This document shows, in pieces, positions 1 through 11,280 of a stretch of DNA of 64,000 nucleotides (position 1 is the first letter of the stretch; each line of letters begins with the position of its first letter). Source of the stretch: Anticarsia gemmatalis (lineage: Eukaryota; Arthropoda; Insecta; Lepidoptera; Erebidae). The DNA is taken from positions 8,061,001 through 8,125,000 of the forward strand of contig NC_134755.1 of NCBI RefSeq assembly GCF_050436995.1. The letters run 5' to 3'. The position numbers were made by a program, and so were the translations under genes. The notes beneath the pieces were generated by a model, which ran no database searches, was not told where the DNA came from, and worked only from the letters and a program-made list of their open reading frames with translations.

Positions 1-320
1 CAAAATATGACCGCGGACCGGTCCGATAATCGTGGATGATAATAATTCGTTCGGATCGAAAGACTCGAAAATAGAACGGTAAGATACTCGGGCGGCTCGA
101 TTCCTCCCGCCAGGCGTTCGCCCAATCAATACATACTTTGTTGTTCGAGGCGGGACCGCGTAATCGGATAAAAAAGTATTATTTATAAATACTCCGCCGC
201 TTTCGTCCACGAATACGTGGAATATTGGATTCCGTTGCGCAGTCGAGTGACAATTTTGAGTTGATTGGTCAACGAAATTATTAATATTCCTCGTTATGTT
301 TTTAATTTTAATAATTCCGT
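1..320 (+). promoter_or_regulatory. GC-richer promoter-like segment, possible untranslated first exon
   Basis: This segment is clearly richer in G and C than the following 2 kb and has many CpG steps. Around 238-246 a 'gcagtcgag' string resembles an arthropod initiator, and at 321 a 'gtgaga' string could serve as a splice donor. Together these would fit a short untranslated first exon of roughly 80 bases on the plus strand. No TATA box sits at the right distance. This is inference from weak motifs; it could equally be conserved non-coding DNA. Confidence 0.15.
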
Positions 321-3240
321 GTGAGACCTGTGTTTATTGATAGTAGCCCGCTGAGTCGATTACTTGATCAACCATAATATTTTTATCTCAGCTATGCTGG
401 TTTTACTTTATATTTTTGTAAAAATATCCTACAGTTTTCATAGTTTTCTTCGTCGAATTTTTATCTTACATTTCGCCAGGCTCGGCTCCATCAGCCGGGC
501 AAAATACTACACGTTTTATTATTCTAGTAGGTACACCAAATGTACACAAGTTATGAGACCGAGCTTGTTCTCAGAAAGAATTTTGACGCAGATTTGCTAT
601 TTGCGACATGTTTTCATTACTTTCATCTCGCATGTATGAAACATTGTCTGGCTGAAATATTAAAGCACTCTATATTTTGTACCACTGAAATTTCTAGCCT
701 TTGAAGTTATCTTAGCGTAAAATAAACAGGGCAAACAAATAAAATTGTCTACGATTTTACGATGAAGAATTTACAATATTCGTTGGTATAATTCGGAGTG
801 TGAATAAGTATCTGAATTGTCCCGAATTTATTCCATCAGAGCGTTCAAAGTATATTTTTTATTGATTGACAGAATCTAAGGCCGTCAAATTATTTTTAGC
901 GATGGGACTATTGCCAATGTGTCTTTGTGAATTAGACACATACTAGCGATTATATTCAAGGTTCTGCTATCAATGTAGCATTGAGACAGTGCAACTTTGA
1001 TATCGCTACACACCTACCAAAACAATATTTCTCTACAGAAATTTCCATTGCGCTTCGAAATAGTACACCCAGATTTACCGCTACTATTATTTTCCCTCAA
1101 AATCGTTGTCGTACACGTTTTTTAAATTGCCACCCTCGCGTAGTCAGAGGGTGTATTAGGTATATTTTCCCATAAATTTTCCTATCATTTTTTAATAGCT
1201 AAACAATAACTGGGAGGCAATTGTCCCGCCACCGTTTTCAATTTGCGCTTGGTAATAAACTGGTGTACCTACATCTGGCGCCTTTATGAATTGTAATTTT
1301 ATTACTACGATGACATTTTCCTGCAGTTCTATTAGTTTTTATTCGATTTCAACGAGAACGATGCGAATTAATTCAAGATAAATTATCTACTTGCTTGTCT
1401 CGGTAGATGTTCGCAATTTGTTAACCGAGCTCTATTAGTATATTGCAATATAGCATCTTATAAAGACGTACCTAATTAGCAAGAGTTTGTCCCTTGATTA
1501 TTAAAGTGTATGAATGGTTTCTGCAAAAAAGAATATAATATAAAAGTGGAACCGCTTTTGTTATGAAGTTATAAAAATATAGGCAGGTGTTATTTTATTG
1601 ACTTCTCCTAGGTATTAATTTATATTACAAAGAAAAAAATCTATCTAGTTATAACAAGAAATGTTACAGCATTTATTATTGCGTCTATTTGTAGTACTTT
1701 TACGGTATATCAGATGAGCTAATAGAAAAAAAAAATTAAATAACATCACTGTATTTCAGAAATCAATGTTTTTAAAATCAAAGTTACATCAAGACCAGTT
1801 GTCCAACATATTTTGGAGAACAACTTGAGTTCTATTTAGATTTAAATTCTATCACGTTTGGTATGCAATAGAAGCTTAACTTAGTGAAGTTTGTTTCTTC
1901 TCAACTGAACAGAATGTGTTGCTGTATTTATGTAGATAGTTCTTAAGGATTAGAATGTCGCTAGACACTTTGCTACTAATTAACACATGCCTTACTGAGA
2001 ATGCTTTCATCCGATCTATAATATGTCTTCTGTTGTATTTAAATAAGGTAGAATTATATACGAAAGAATAAATAGTGTACACTTAGACACTTAACAACTT
2101 CATATTTTCAATCATTTCGTGACATAAATTGTCACGAACTTTTAATAATGTCCTGAGGAAAATTTGGTAAACTTAGTTGAAATTAAGCATGTAAATCAAT
2201 TTCAAATGTTTAATTGATTAAATTGTATGTGTACTTCAGAATATATGGTTTTGAAGAATATTAAATGTTCAGCGATTTTTTGAACTGACATGTCGTCTTT
2301 TGGTAGGTAGGTACATGTACGCTTTACATTTTCTGATTCAGACTGAATAAAGAACTTCCTAATGGTGGCTATTATTCGCATGACACCTTTTTCTGATGCC
2401 AAACAGCGCCATTTGTATCCAAATTCAGACTTGTGAAATCATTTTTGTAAATATACGAGTAAAAAGTTAGTGGTACGGCATAAGGAACAATTTAATTTTT
2501 TTTTTGTTATTAAATTAATCATACTAAGTTTATTTGATATCTACCAACCGAACACAAGCTCTTACCAGACCCTAAGTGAATGTATCTTTTAAGAACCGTT
2601 ATCTGGATATCTATTAGGATTATGGTGCTTCTAAATAGGAACGGCTAGTTAGGACGGTTAATGCTTCACGCAGAGTGAAGTAAAGTGACATTCACCATAA
2701 AACCGGTCGTATTCGACATAACTGCAATGTCTCATGAATATTGATTGTAGGCAGGTACCGACATATGTTTCAGCGGGTCATTGACACCCCACACAATGCA
2801 TCCGCTGTCTTGATTGAATGAAACATGTCGTGTCTCCCGTCTTGCCTTGTCTGCTCACTCGATCAGCTCGCTCCCGCCCCACACACCGTCTCACATTTCT
2901 GTTTTGAAATCCCAATCGTGAGTTCATTGACCACTCATCAGATAACGGGCCCGTCGAAATGTCACCACGATCAAAAATGGAACGAGTTTCGGTGCGTGCT
3001 TTTGTGCGTCCCACTTTAATTTACACCGACATTGATTTTACATATTATTAAAATAGACATATATATAAAACGCTCGGTATGTTAATAGTCAACGTTTTGT
3101 TACAGATAGTGCCGTGTCGTGATGAAACTGCGCCCCGTGCAGGTTGGTCGCTCGTTAGAAACCTCTAAACTACGCATATTAATGTTTGTCATTATAATAA
3201 CTATCGAGTAGAACGTATGTAGAGAAATCAAGTTTGTATC
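321..3240. other. AT-rich non-coding stretch
   Basis: I see no gene, RNA or recognisable repeat here. Open frames are below 100 codons, occur on both strands and have no family resemblance. There is a slightly more GC-rich piece at about 2820-3010 where short frames are open on both strands, which is what GC-richer non-coding DNA produces. Confidence 0.5.
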
Positions 3241-3480
3241 CCCGAAAAGGTCTTAATTAAGGCGGGAAAAGAGGTCGACGAGAAAAGTCCGAGACACCTC
3301 GCGTTTCATTACCGTGATCCCTCGGCCTCATTAAGCAGTCGGTGTTGTATAAAAAGCGACTTTATATAAGAAGTTAATTCGGCATCACACCTGTCGCGGT
3401 CGTAACTTCTCCCTTCAGATGGCTATACAATGAAGCTCGGCCCCATCCACCGCCAGTACTATTATTTTACCTTTACCTCA
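3241..3480 (+). promoter_or_regulatory. GC-richer block with TATA-like box
   Basis: A compact GC-richer block in AT-rich surroundings. It contains 'tgtataaaaag' near 3346-3356, a good TATA-box match, with 'ttatataag' about 15 bases further, and 'cacctgtcgcgg' near 3387-3398, which includes an E-box (CACCTG). No coding exon with an ATG follows in frame. It could be a promoter or an enhancer; the sequence alone does not decide. Confidence 0.15.
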
Positions 3481-4870
3481 TTCGTCTTGGCGGCATCGTC
3501 AAAGAAAACATAAAAATATATAAAGTCTTCATTACATTGACGTTTGACAGTTCGATTTTCTAAATAGTCCGCACCGATTGGAGAGAATATTAACTGCTTT
3601 GGAGCGTGGTAAAAAATGGATTCGATTTTTTGAAGCACGATTATGACGTAATGGGTCGAGGATAATTTGATTAGTTGTAGGACATGTTAATTTCACCTGT
3701 TCTCTCGTATGTTGGGAACCTGAATTATGATAGTTTTTGCCTTTGTACAAGGCTGACCGTTGAAAAATAATAACCCAATAGATTGTAGTACAATAGACAT
3801 AAAGTTTTAACGTTCTCTCTGAAACAACCATTTCGAGTGGATTACATCCAACTTGAATGTTGATAAAGGTTAGAACTTTAGGGAAAGCGTCAAATTTTAG
3901 CGGTAGTTAAGCCGTAAGGTTTTTAATAGATATTATAATAGTATTTTTACGTCTCAGATGAATTTCAGCTAAGTTCTATGACTATTAAACGTAATGATAA
4001 TTAATATTCATTGTAATCATTTTGATTTCCGCAAAATTAGTTAGCCTTTTTCACTTTAGAATAAAAGTATAGATCAAGATTTAAATCCATTATATATCCT
4101 ACGATAGTTTTGTAATAGGTAAGGTATTTACTTAGTAACTAAAAATTAGAGCCTTTATTACATTTCTTCTGAAGCCAACCAAAAATATAAAATCTCGTCG
4201 TTTTCGTTTCAAATAAAATTGCAAAGACAATATACTTATTATATGGCAAGGCTTACAGACTTTATTTAATTCGAAGTTCGATTTTATGTTCAGCAGACGA
4301 AAATAGGTATCAAATAAAATATGTAGCAAAAATATTACATTCCCCGCAAGAAATTCTATTAAATTGTGTAGGTAAAAGTAGCGAAAGTATGATGGTTGCC
4401 CTCCGCTAAGTAAAGCGAAGTGAATATATTCTGGAATTTTCTACGAAATGTTCCAATTCCATTTCGGTAAGAGACTAATAATACACTTTTTTCCTCTTTT
4501 TACTTCTTACTTCCACCCTTTACTGTTATATACGAAAATGGAATGGCGTAGAGCCGGACTTAGCAACATTTTTTCATCGAACCTGAATATATCGAACAAA
4601 ATTAACTCCAGTACTTTACGTAAAAGGATAGACTTCATTGTAGTAATATAATTTAACAAATATAAACACAAATTTTACAACTAGATTATTTAAACACGTG
4701 GGTGTTATACTAGTTACAATTGACATGATGTACTATAAATGTTTCAGCAACAGACATTCTCAACTGTAGTAATAAAAATGTTGAATAACTGATATTTAAT
4801 TGCGTAGGCGTGTTTATGACAATTATTGGCATATGTATGAAGGTCGTCTCCATTCATTTGTTAGGCGCTA
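3481..4870. other. AT-rich non-coding stretch
   Basis: No gene, repeat or structured element recognised. Only short AT-biased frames are present. Confidence 0.5.
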
Positions 4871-4879
4871 AGGAGTTGC

Positions 4880-5015
4880 ACAGACGGACAGCAAACGGAC
4901 GGACGGACCAATTATTTAGATTGGCGGCGGCGACGCTTCGCCCGGCGCGTAACTACTGCGTTACGACTACGTGCCGACTGCGTCACGACCCCGTGCAGTC
5001 TCGCCCTCCGTCATG
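4880..5015. other. Isolated GC-rich island with short tandem motifs
   Basis: About 135 bases of markedly GC-rich DNA in an AT-rich region. It opens with tandem 'gacg/ggac' units (4880-4912) followed by 'ggcggcggcgacg', and then similar 'tgcgttacgac', 'gtgccgactgcg' and 'gcgtcacgac' strings. The open frame through it (4810-5019) does not match any protein family I know and its composition follows the simple repeat. Possible regulatory island or remnant of a repeat. Confidence 0.3.
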
Positions 5016-5020
5016 CTAGG

Positions 5021-8000
5021 TTGCTTTGTTTTTATTATAGAACAAAACACAAAAGAACAGGGTGGAATGGCCTTTATTAGTTGTAATAACGTGGGCTGTG
5101 ATATACCTACAAACTTCTGTATTGTAGTTTAGTTGTTTATGAAACTCTGTTACTGGTAAATATTGCTGCTACATTCAACGTTTCATTGTGTTCATTCACG
5201 GGTGAATTTGTTATAATAATCTTGTTTCTTTCCGAAAAGTTAGTATTTTCGAGTTGTTTGAATGTCATAAACGAGTTAATACACATTGTTATAAACGAAT
5301 CAAACGTATGTAAGCATGAATACAAAGTCAGTGTACTTATCAAACCGAATCCCAAACTCAATATATTTTACTGTAGATACGTTTATATCGAGGTAACTCA
5401 TCATACCGCTTCAATACCTGCCTTCGAAATAAATTTCCTTCGGCTAGAATAGCTTGGATTTTAGCTTACGTAAAAATTCCACGTATGAGGAGCTCTCACG
5501 GTATGGTCCAAGTAATAACATTTGTGAGATACTGGATTTGTAATTTCTTATTTAGTCGAACGTACTTGCATAATAAATGATTATGATTATGATTAATTTT
5601 TGCTTAATACCCTAATGGAATTGAAATATATTGTTCTTAAACACCTAAAATACCTTAGAACTTAGATCTATAGCTTAAGATTTCAGTTTTTTTTAAAGTA
5701 AATCTATGTTTTCGGTATTTTAGAAGTTGTAAAATTTTATTTTTATTAGTTTTATAAACCGGAACAATTTAATACCATTTTGTACTTTTTACCTTTGCTT
5801 CATCAATTGATAGTGCATGACGTTAGGCGGGCAAGATAGTTATCGAGTATTATTTTGAACAACCTACATCGCTGTCGCTACCTCTTATTCTCATATCATT
5901 AAGTTTTTAACTTGCACCAAGCTCTTATCGTACAAACCGATAGTTGTGAGTCAGCACGCGTTTGCCCGCCGTATATCAATAGCTGTCGACGCGCGCTTGC
6001 CTTTCAACTGTTGCCATAATACGATACTCGTATAAGCTTTACTCATATAACGTAACGCATTTTGATATATTAATACAGTAAAATAAGAAAAAATATACTA
6101 TAAATTGTTATAAAACTTAAGTATTTATTCAAATGTATTAAGTAAGTAAATTTTGTAAAATCTACGCTTTCTAAATTGGTGATCAAAGTAGATTAATCTG
6201 ATAAAAATCCATTCCAACAGTGGATCTCTGTAAAGATTCATATGCAGTGTTAGTTAAAGTAAAAAAAATGTAAGAGACGCAACATTCAATCCTATGTGTA
6301 TCCCAATACGTACGAATGAGAGAGACGCCGCTATCTGAGATCAAGTATGCAAGAAAGGGAGACTACCGCCCGGCCCTTTGCCTGTCAATCTATTGAACTG
6401 ATTAAGTCAGGGGTATACCGAGCGTAGGTAGATTTCTATGTAGAGCAGAAAATTGCAACATTGTATCGAAAGAGAACCATTTACTTAATGAAGTTTATTT
6501 GCAGATAGGAAATGTATTCAAAACAAGTAACTACAAAGTGAGCGCGCTCTGTGAGATAAGAGGAGTGCCCAACCTGAATGCATTTTAATTAAATTTACCG
6601 ACTGTAGGTGATAGCTACATGTTGGTATTTGCACTTTATGTAACAGTACAGCATTACATAGACTTTACCTATAACACTTGTAAAAGGCTTATCGGATAGT
6701 TTTTAGATACTTCCTATACTCTTCTATGAAATGTCATTTTGTATTCTGGATGCGTATTACTTCCATTTATTATACGTTGAATTTAAATCGTGTGACTGAC
6801 AGTCGTCAAATCAAAGACTACTGTTTGATGAATGTTAGATCACGTACAAATAATAAGTACATACAAACACCACCCACGTATCTATCACATATTACAAAAT
6901 AAAAAATAACCATTGGGTTATTCCTGTCTTTGTCTTTCATTGCGTGATGGTATGTCTATATTATGTAGGTACCTATATGACAGTTTTGGAATATTAAATA
7001 TGATCTCTAAACTGGTCTGATGACTTCTGCGGCAACTCTATTACGACATACGGATCTACTTGATTAGATACAGATAGGCTTTGAAGTGTTAATACAGGTT
7101 TTTCTAGTAATAATTTATATATTTTATGTTAACTGGTCTCAAGTATTATCAGTCTTGTAATCGAGTTAAGGAGTTACGCGGCGTCTTACTCTTTATTTCT
7201 ACCGCTTCAAACTAGTATTTATTGTAAATCGATCAATTTGTCTGTGAAAGTTTCCAGGGTTTAAACTTAGAATGACAGTACTTCATCGGGATTCGATTTA
7301 ATTTTATGATACATCGAAATCACGTAAAAAATAAACCTGAGAATTTTGCTTTAAAAAAATCTATTTAAAATAAATTTTACCCGTTGGTTTAAGCATCCAA
7401 TCGGAGATGTAATAAAAGAAATTACAATACCCCTCTGGGAGTTCTTATAATTTAGCAGAACATTTCGGTCATATTTGCATCAAAACTGCGTTTGGATGGA
7501 GTCAATTTGATTATGCAAAATTTGCGGCGACCATTGCTGGCAATTTGCAGTAAGTTTTGCATTATTACGGCGTTAAGCGAAATGGGACGTGCCTAATGGG
7601 GTTTGAGGAACTACGGACAAAAGGCAGAGAGGCTGTAGGCGTCTCGGAAAAATACTCTTCTAAATTTTTGGGTATTTCTACCGGCCATCTACATGTAAAT
7701 GCACTTATTTTGGAACGTTTACTCTGTATATTTTTTAACATAATATATATTTATTTTTAGTTTTTATACATACGTGTGGTATAAAGTATTAACCAAAGAT
7801 ACAAGTTAAATTGAATATCAAACGATGCTCTTGTTCAAATAAGGTCTTTACTCGAAGTTTGTGTGCCATTTACCTGTCTAAAAATAGATTTAAATAAACA
7901 CAGTAGGCATTTCGTGTCACATGTACTAAAACAAACTTCGTTACGTAAAATTTTACCCCAAAATAACATACCTAATGAAACATAAGGCTACGTAACTAAA

Positions 8001-8550
8001 ATATTTTACTTAGCTAATTAACTCTCTATTGTTATCATAAATGCCATCAACCCTATCATAATTAAAACAAAAGCTTAATTCGTTACAAATTGTTGTGTTC
8101 AGTCACACAGTTTATTGTCGAAACGTTTAATTTATGAACCTAATGAAATAGTAAAATTCTGTTTTGTAGGTAGCTACTTGTATTGTTTTTTATCAAATTT
8201 ATACCTACATAGTTACATATTATTAAAAGCACGGTTTTTTGGTGTGCGTAGGTAGAGATCAAATAATTATAGCTACAACTGATTTGACTCGCCGTTGATA
8301 TCCACATATTAGATGACTATATTCTTTAATCCAAATATAAAACTCTACCTAACAAAACAGAGTTTTTTTTACTCATTATTCAAGAGATCAAAAGATAGGA
8401 TATCGCATCAAAAAATCAAACGTTTTATATTTTTGTAATCATTTGATCTTGCTACAATATTTAGGTAGTTTTTAGCTTAAATCAACGACGAAATTATTCA
8501 AACGGCGCATGGTACATACTAATCCTGTAGTAAAGCAGTATTAAATTAAG
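5021..8550. other. AT-rich non-coding stretch
   Basis: No gene recognised. The only structure I noted is a pair of inverted 9-base arms (5826-5834 and 5962-5970, GGCGGGCAA and its complement) about 127 bases apart, and a GC-richer patch at 6290-6420 that may be part of an old repeat. Frames at 5137-5452 are open on both strands and are unconvincing. Confidence 0.45.
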
Positions 8551-8700
8551 GTTACGGGACATTGACGATTTTCCGAACCCTCCCCTCACTTCCTTTTAGC
8601 TATAATAGAGCCACCTACCGACGCCTAATTAGAATTAATTAGAAGAAGCCGCTCTATTTTCGTGATTGCTTTTTTGTGACTGGCCGTTTACATGTTTTTA
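8551..8700. promoter_or_regulatory. Candidate regulatory block with paired homeodomain sites
   Basis: At 8625-8642 the sequence reads 'ctaattagaattaattag', two TAATTA homeodomain cores in a near-palindromic arrangement, next to a GC-richer pyrimidine-rich patch. Paired TAAT cores of this kind bind homeodomain dimers in insects. That this is a working site is inference. Confidence 0.2.
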
Positions 8701-9394
8701 TAGAAAATTTCTTCGTCTTTTTTAATTAGAAAGGTGCAAGTACTTGAGTTTATTTTTAAAGTATTTATGTTAAATAGGAAGCGTGAGAGAATTGGTTTTC
8801 GTTTCTATGAAGTCAAAGACACCACTTATGTTGAATGAATACATATAAAGTGTTACTATTCTAATAAATAGAACATTTAAAAGATCTAGGTTAAAAATAG
8901 TACTTCAGAGTTTTTTATTCCGAAAATGAAATCATGATTTATTCCCTATAGGTAAAAAAGGGATAAAAAAAACCTGTAACTCTTACGAAAACATGTTTTA
9001 AATATCTAAATCAATTATACTAACGTCTTTTCAAATGGTATCGATTTAGATAACCCTTGCTCTTCATTTAGTATTAATCTAAATATATTCAGTAAGCATT
9101 TACATTGTTTTAAATCGTTCATATAAATTGATTCTGGTCGTTACTTATATAAATTGAATTATTATGTAAAAACTACTAATTTAAAGATTAGGATTCTGCC
9201 ATAAACGCTTTTTGGACTATAATATAATTTATCGGAGCAATAGGATAAAACATTACGACGTCGCATACAAATCTTCATATTTTTTCTAGGATTAAAAATG
9301 TCTGCCAAGATATATTTGTAATCCTCTCACGAACGGGGATAGATCTATCTCGGTTTGAACATGGCAGGTAGTTTAACTGTGCTCATCGTTTTCT
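8701..9394. other. AT-rich non-coding stretch
   Basis: I see nothing supportable here. Confidence 0.5.
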
Positions 9395-10580
9395 GACGCG
9401 CTAACGCCAATGTGTTTATTTCCAACTGGTGTATTTCAGGAACCACCTCCTTTACGAGACTGTTATCCTGGTCTTAAGAATTTCTCCTCGACCAACCTGC
9501 ACGGCCGCAGTAAAACCCGAGTGCAGTGCATTTTTAAAAGGGAACGCCCCGGTCCGTTGTCCGGGCTTTTCATTATTTTAAATATTCAGTGGTGTGCAGT
9601 GTGTCCGAAGTTCAAGTCCCATGTGACGCCAGCGCTTCCACATCGGTGAGTACGCTTTTACCTAAGTTTATCGCGAACCCTTTGCTCGTTTGTAACATTT
9701 ATCAGACGGAGCACGTTGTTTGCGACGCTTCGACCGCCACGGAACGCTCTTCATCGCCTCCATTAAAATTAATCGTCCCCTTGCAAAATTAAAGTTATGC
9801 CCTATAAAAATATTCATACAACAAGTCGGGGGACCCAATAGTCTCATTAGTTCCCATCGCCGCTTTTACAAAACTCGTTACTGAGATAATTTTCGTCCTT
9901 GGTCCAGCATTAAGCATAACGCGCAGGCCCAGTAAAATGCGGCCTCGACATAGCCCGGCATTAAACACTCCCAAAGGCTCCGCTATATTCGTACAATTAT
10001 TCCCTGAAGCGAACCCTTCGCTGCGCAGCCTACAATTACCTTCCATTCAGCTAGAGGCGTTCCGCTCGGAGAAAATAAAATAAAATTGAGGAGGAAAATA
10101 AAATGAAATATCGAGAGATTCGTTCAAATTACCGTGTGTATCTGCGCTCGGAGGCTGCGTGCCCATTACCACGTGTGCCTATGTTTTGCAGGTATAATTC
10201 GAAGCGCGCGTAAATTTCACGCCGCAATTAAACTGTTGGCGCGAGTACACTGACGAATAAAATGCAGCCAAATTTAAATGCTGTATGTGGAGCCAAAATA
10301 CTAAATGCACTGTATACCTACGTATCAGTGAATTTAAAATACTTGTTTTGCATAATATTGTAAAGTCAACAATTTATGTACACTCGCGCTCAATCTCAAA
10401 ACTCCATTATTTTGTTATATTTATATACTTTGTTCCGTATAATACTCCACATGAATACAACGATATTTTAAACGAGAGAGCTTATCCGTACATCTCAAGT
10501 TTTTCTTCATAAGCTTCTCAAAACGTTAAATTTATTCCGGCCCGGGAGCGTTGAATTAAGAGCCGCCTTAATCCTTTCGG
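9395..10580. promoter_or_regulatory. GC-richer, conserved-looking non-coding block
   Basis: About 1.2 kb with raised GC content and few low-complexity runs compared with both flanks. Within it lies the candidate exon at 9440-9645. The remainder (9650-10580) has frames open on both strands but none with a recognisable product. Text such as the 10120-10270 piece, with many CpGs and TAAT/ATTA cores, resembles conserved enhancers. The call rests on composition alone. Confidence 0.2.
9440..9645 (+). other. Candidate internal exon, product not recognised
   Basis: Both borders look like real splice sites. The acceptor is 'ttccaactggtgtatttcag' ending at 9439, with a pyrimidine-biased tract, and the donor is 'cg|gtgagta' starting at 9646. 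The 206 bases between are open in the frame starting at 9440 (glutamate, then three prolines, then LRDCYPGLKNF and so on). The stop of that frame lies two bases inside the would-be intron. I do not recognise the peptide, and there is no codon pattern strong enough to prove coding. It could be an exon of a non-coding RNA, a coding exon of a gene with large introns, or chance. Confidence 0.18.
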
Positions 10581-11140
10581 AGCGAACTTAACCTAATATC
10601 ATAAAGATGGAACAAGGCAACTTGTACAGAGTAAAGTCAAATATTATCCTTCGAGAAGATTAAGGAGTTATTAAATCCACGTAGGCGCGAGATAGGACGA
10701 CACTGCAGCTATAGATTCTTACACTGCGTATGAATGTAGGAAAATATTTGATATAATACTTTGATATCACCGATAATAATAAATACACATTTTGTGTTTT
10801 ATAAAAGACGTTAATACGAAAAAAAATAGGTACTTCAAAACACACAAAAAGTTCTTTCATGGTAAAAATAAGTACTAACTCCACCTTAAGTGTAAGAAAA
10901 TTAACTATCTCTCACCTATGAATATGTCTGCCGCAGGATCATCAAAAACAAGCAACTTTGTACGTGTAATTTGGAATAATTCCAAGTCGTGTTTGGTACA
11001 AGCATATCCCACATACAACACAGTAAACAAGGAAACAATTACAACTTGTCGCGTAAACGTCAGCTAAAATTAGTTTAACTTAATTTGACATGTAGAAATC
11101 CTCAGAAGAATTTGAAAAAAAAAAGAATGGGTGCGACAAA
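10581..11140. other. AT-rich non-coding stretch
   Basis: No gene or repeat recognised. Confidence 0.5.
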
Positions 11141-11280
11141 ATGGTGGCAATGGCAAAAAAACGTGAGAGAACAGTCAGCTGTGTGTGGCGGCCATCTTGG
11201 AACCGGCCGGGAGGGGCGGCGCGATCGCGCGTCGCTTGATTTATTTAACTAACTCGTGCCGCTAATATGGACACCGTACA
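11141..11280. promoter_or_regulatory. GC-rich island with YY1/Pho-type site
   Basis: The island holds 'ggcggccatcttggaa' at 11188-11203, an excellent match to the YY1/Pleiohomeotic consensus (complement AAGATGGCCGCC), followed by 'gggaggggcggc' and the palindrome 'cgcgatcgcg' within 11220-11231. In insects Pho sites recruit Polycomb proteins, and GC-rich flanks with such sites also occur in promoters. Function is inferred; the motifs are seen. Confidence 0.3.
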
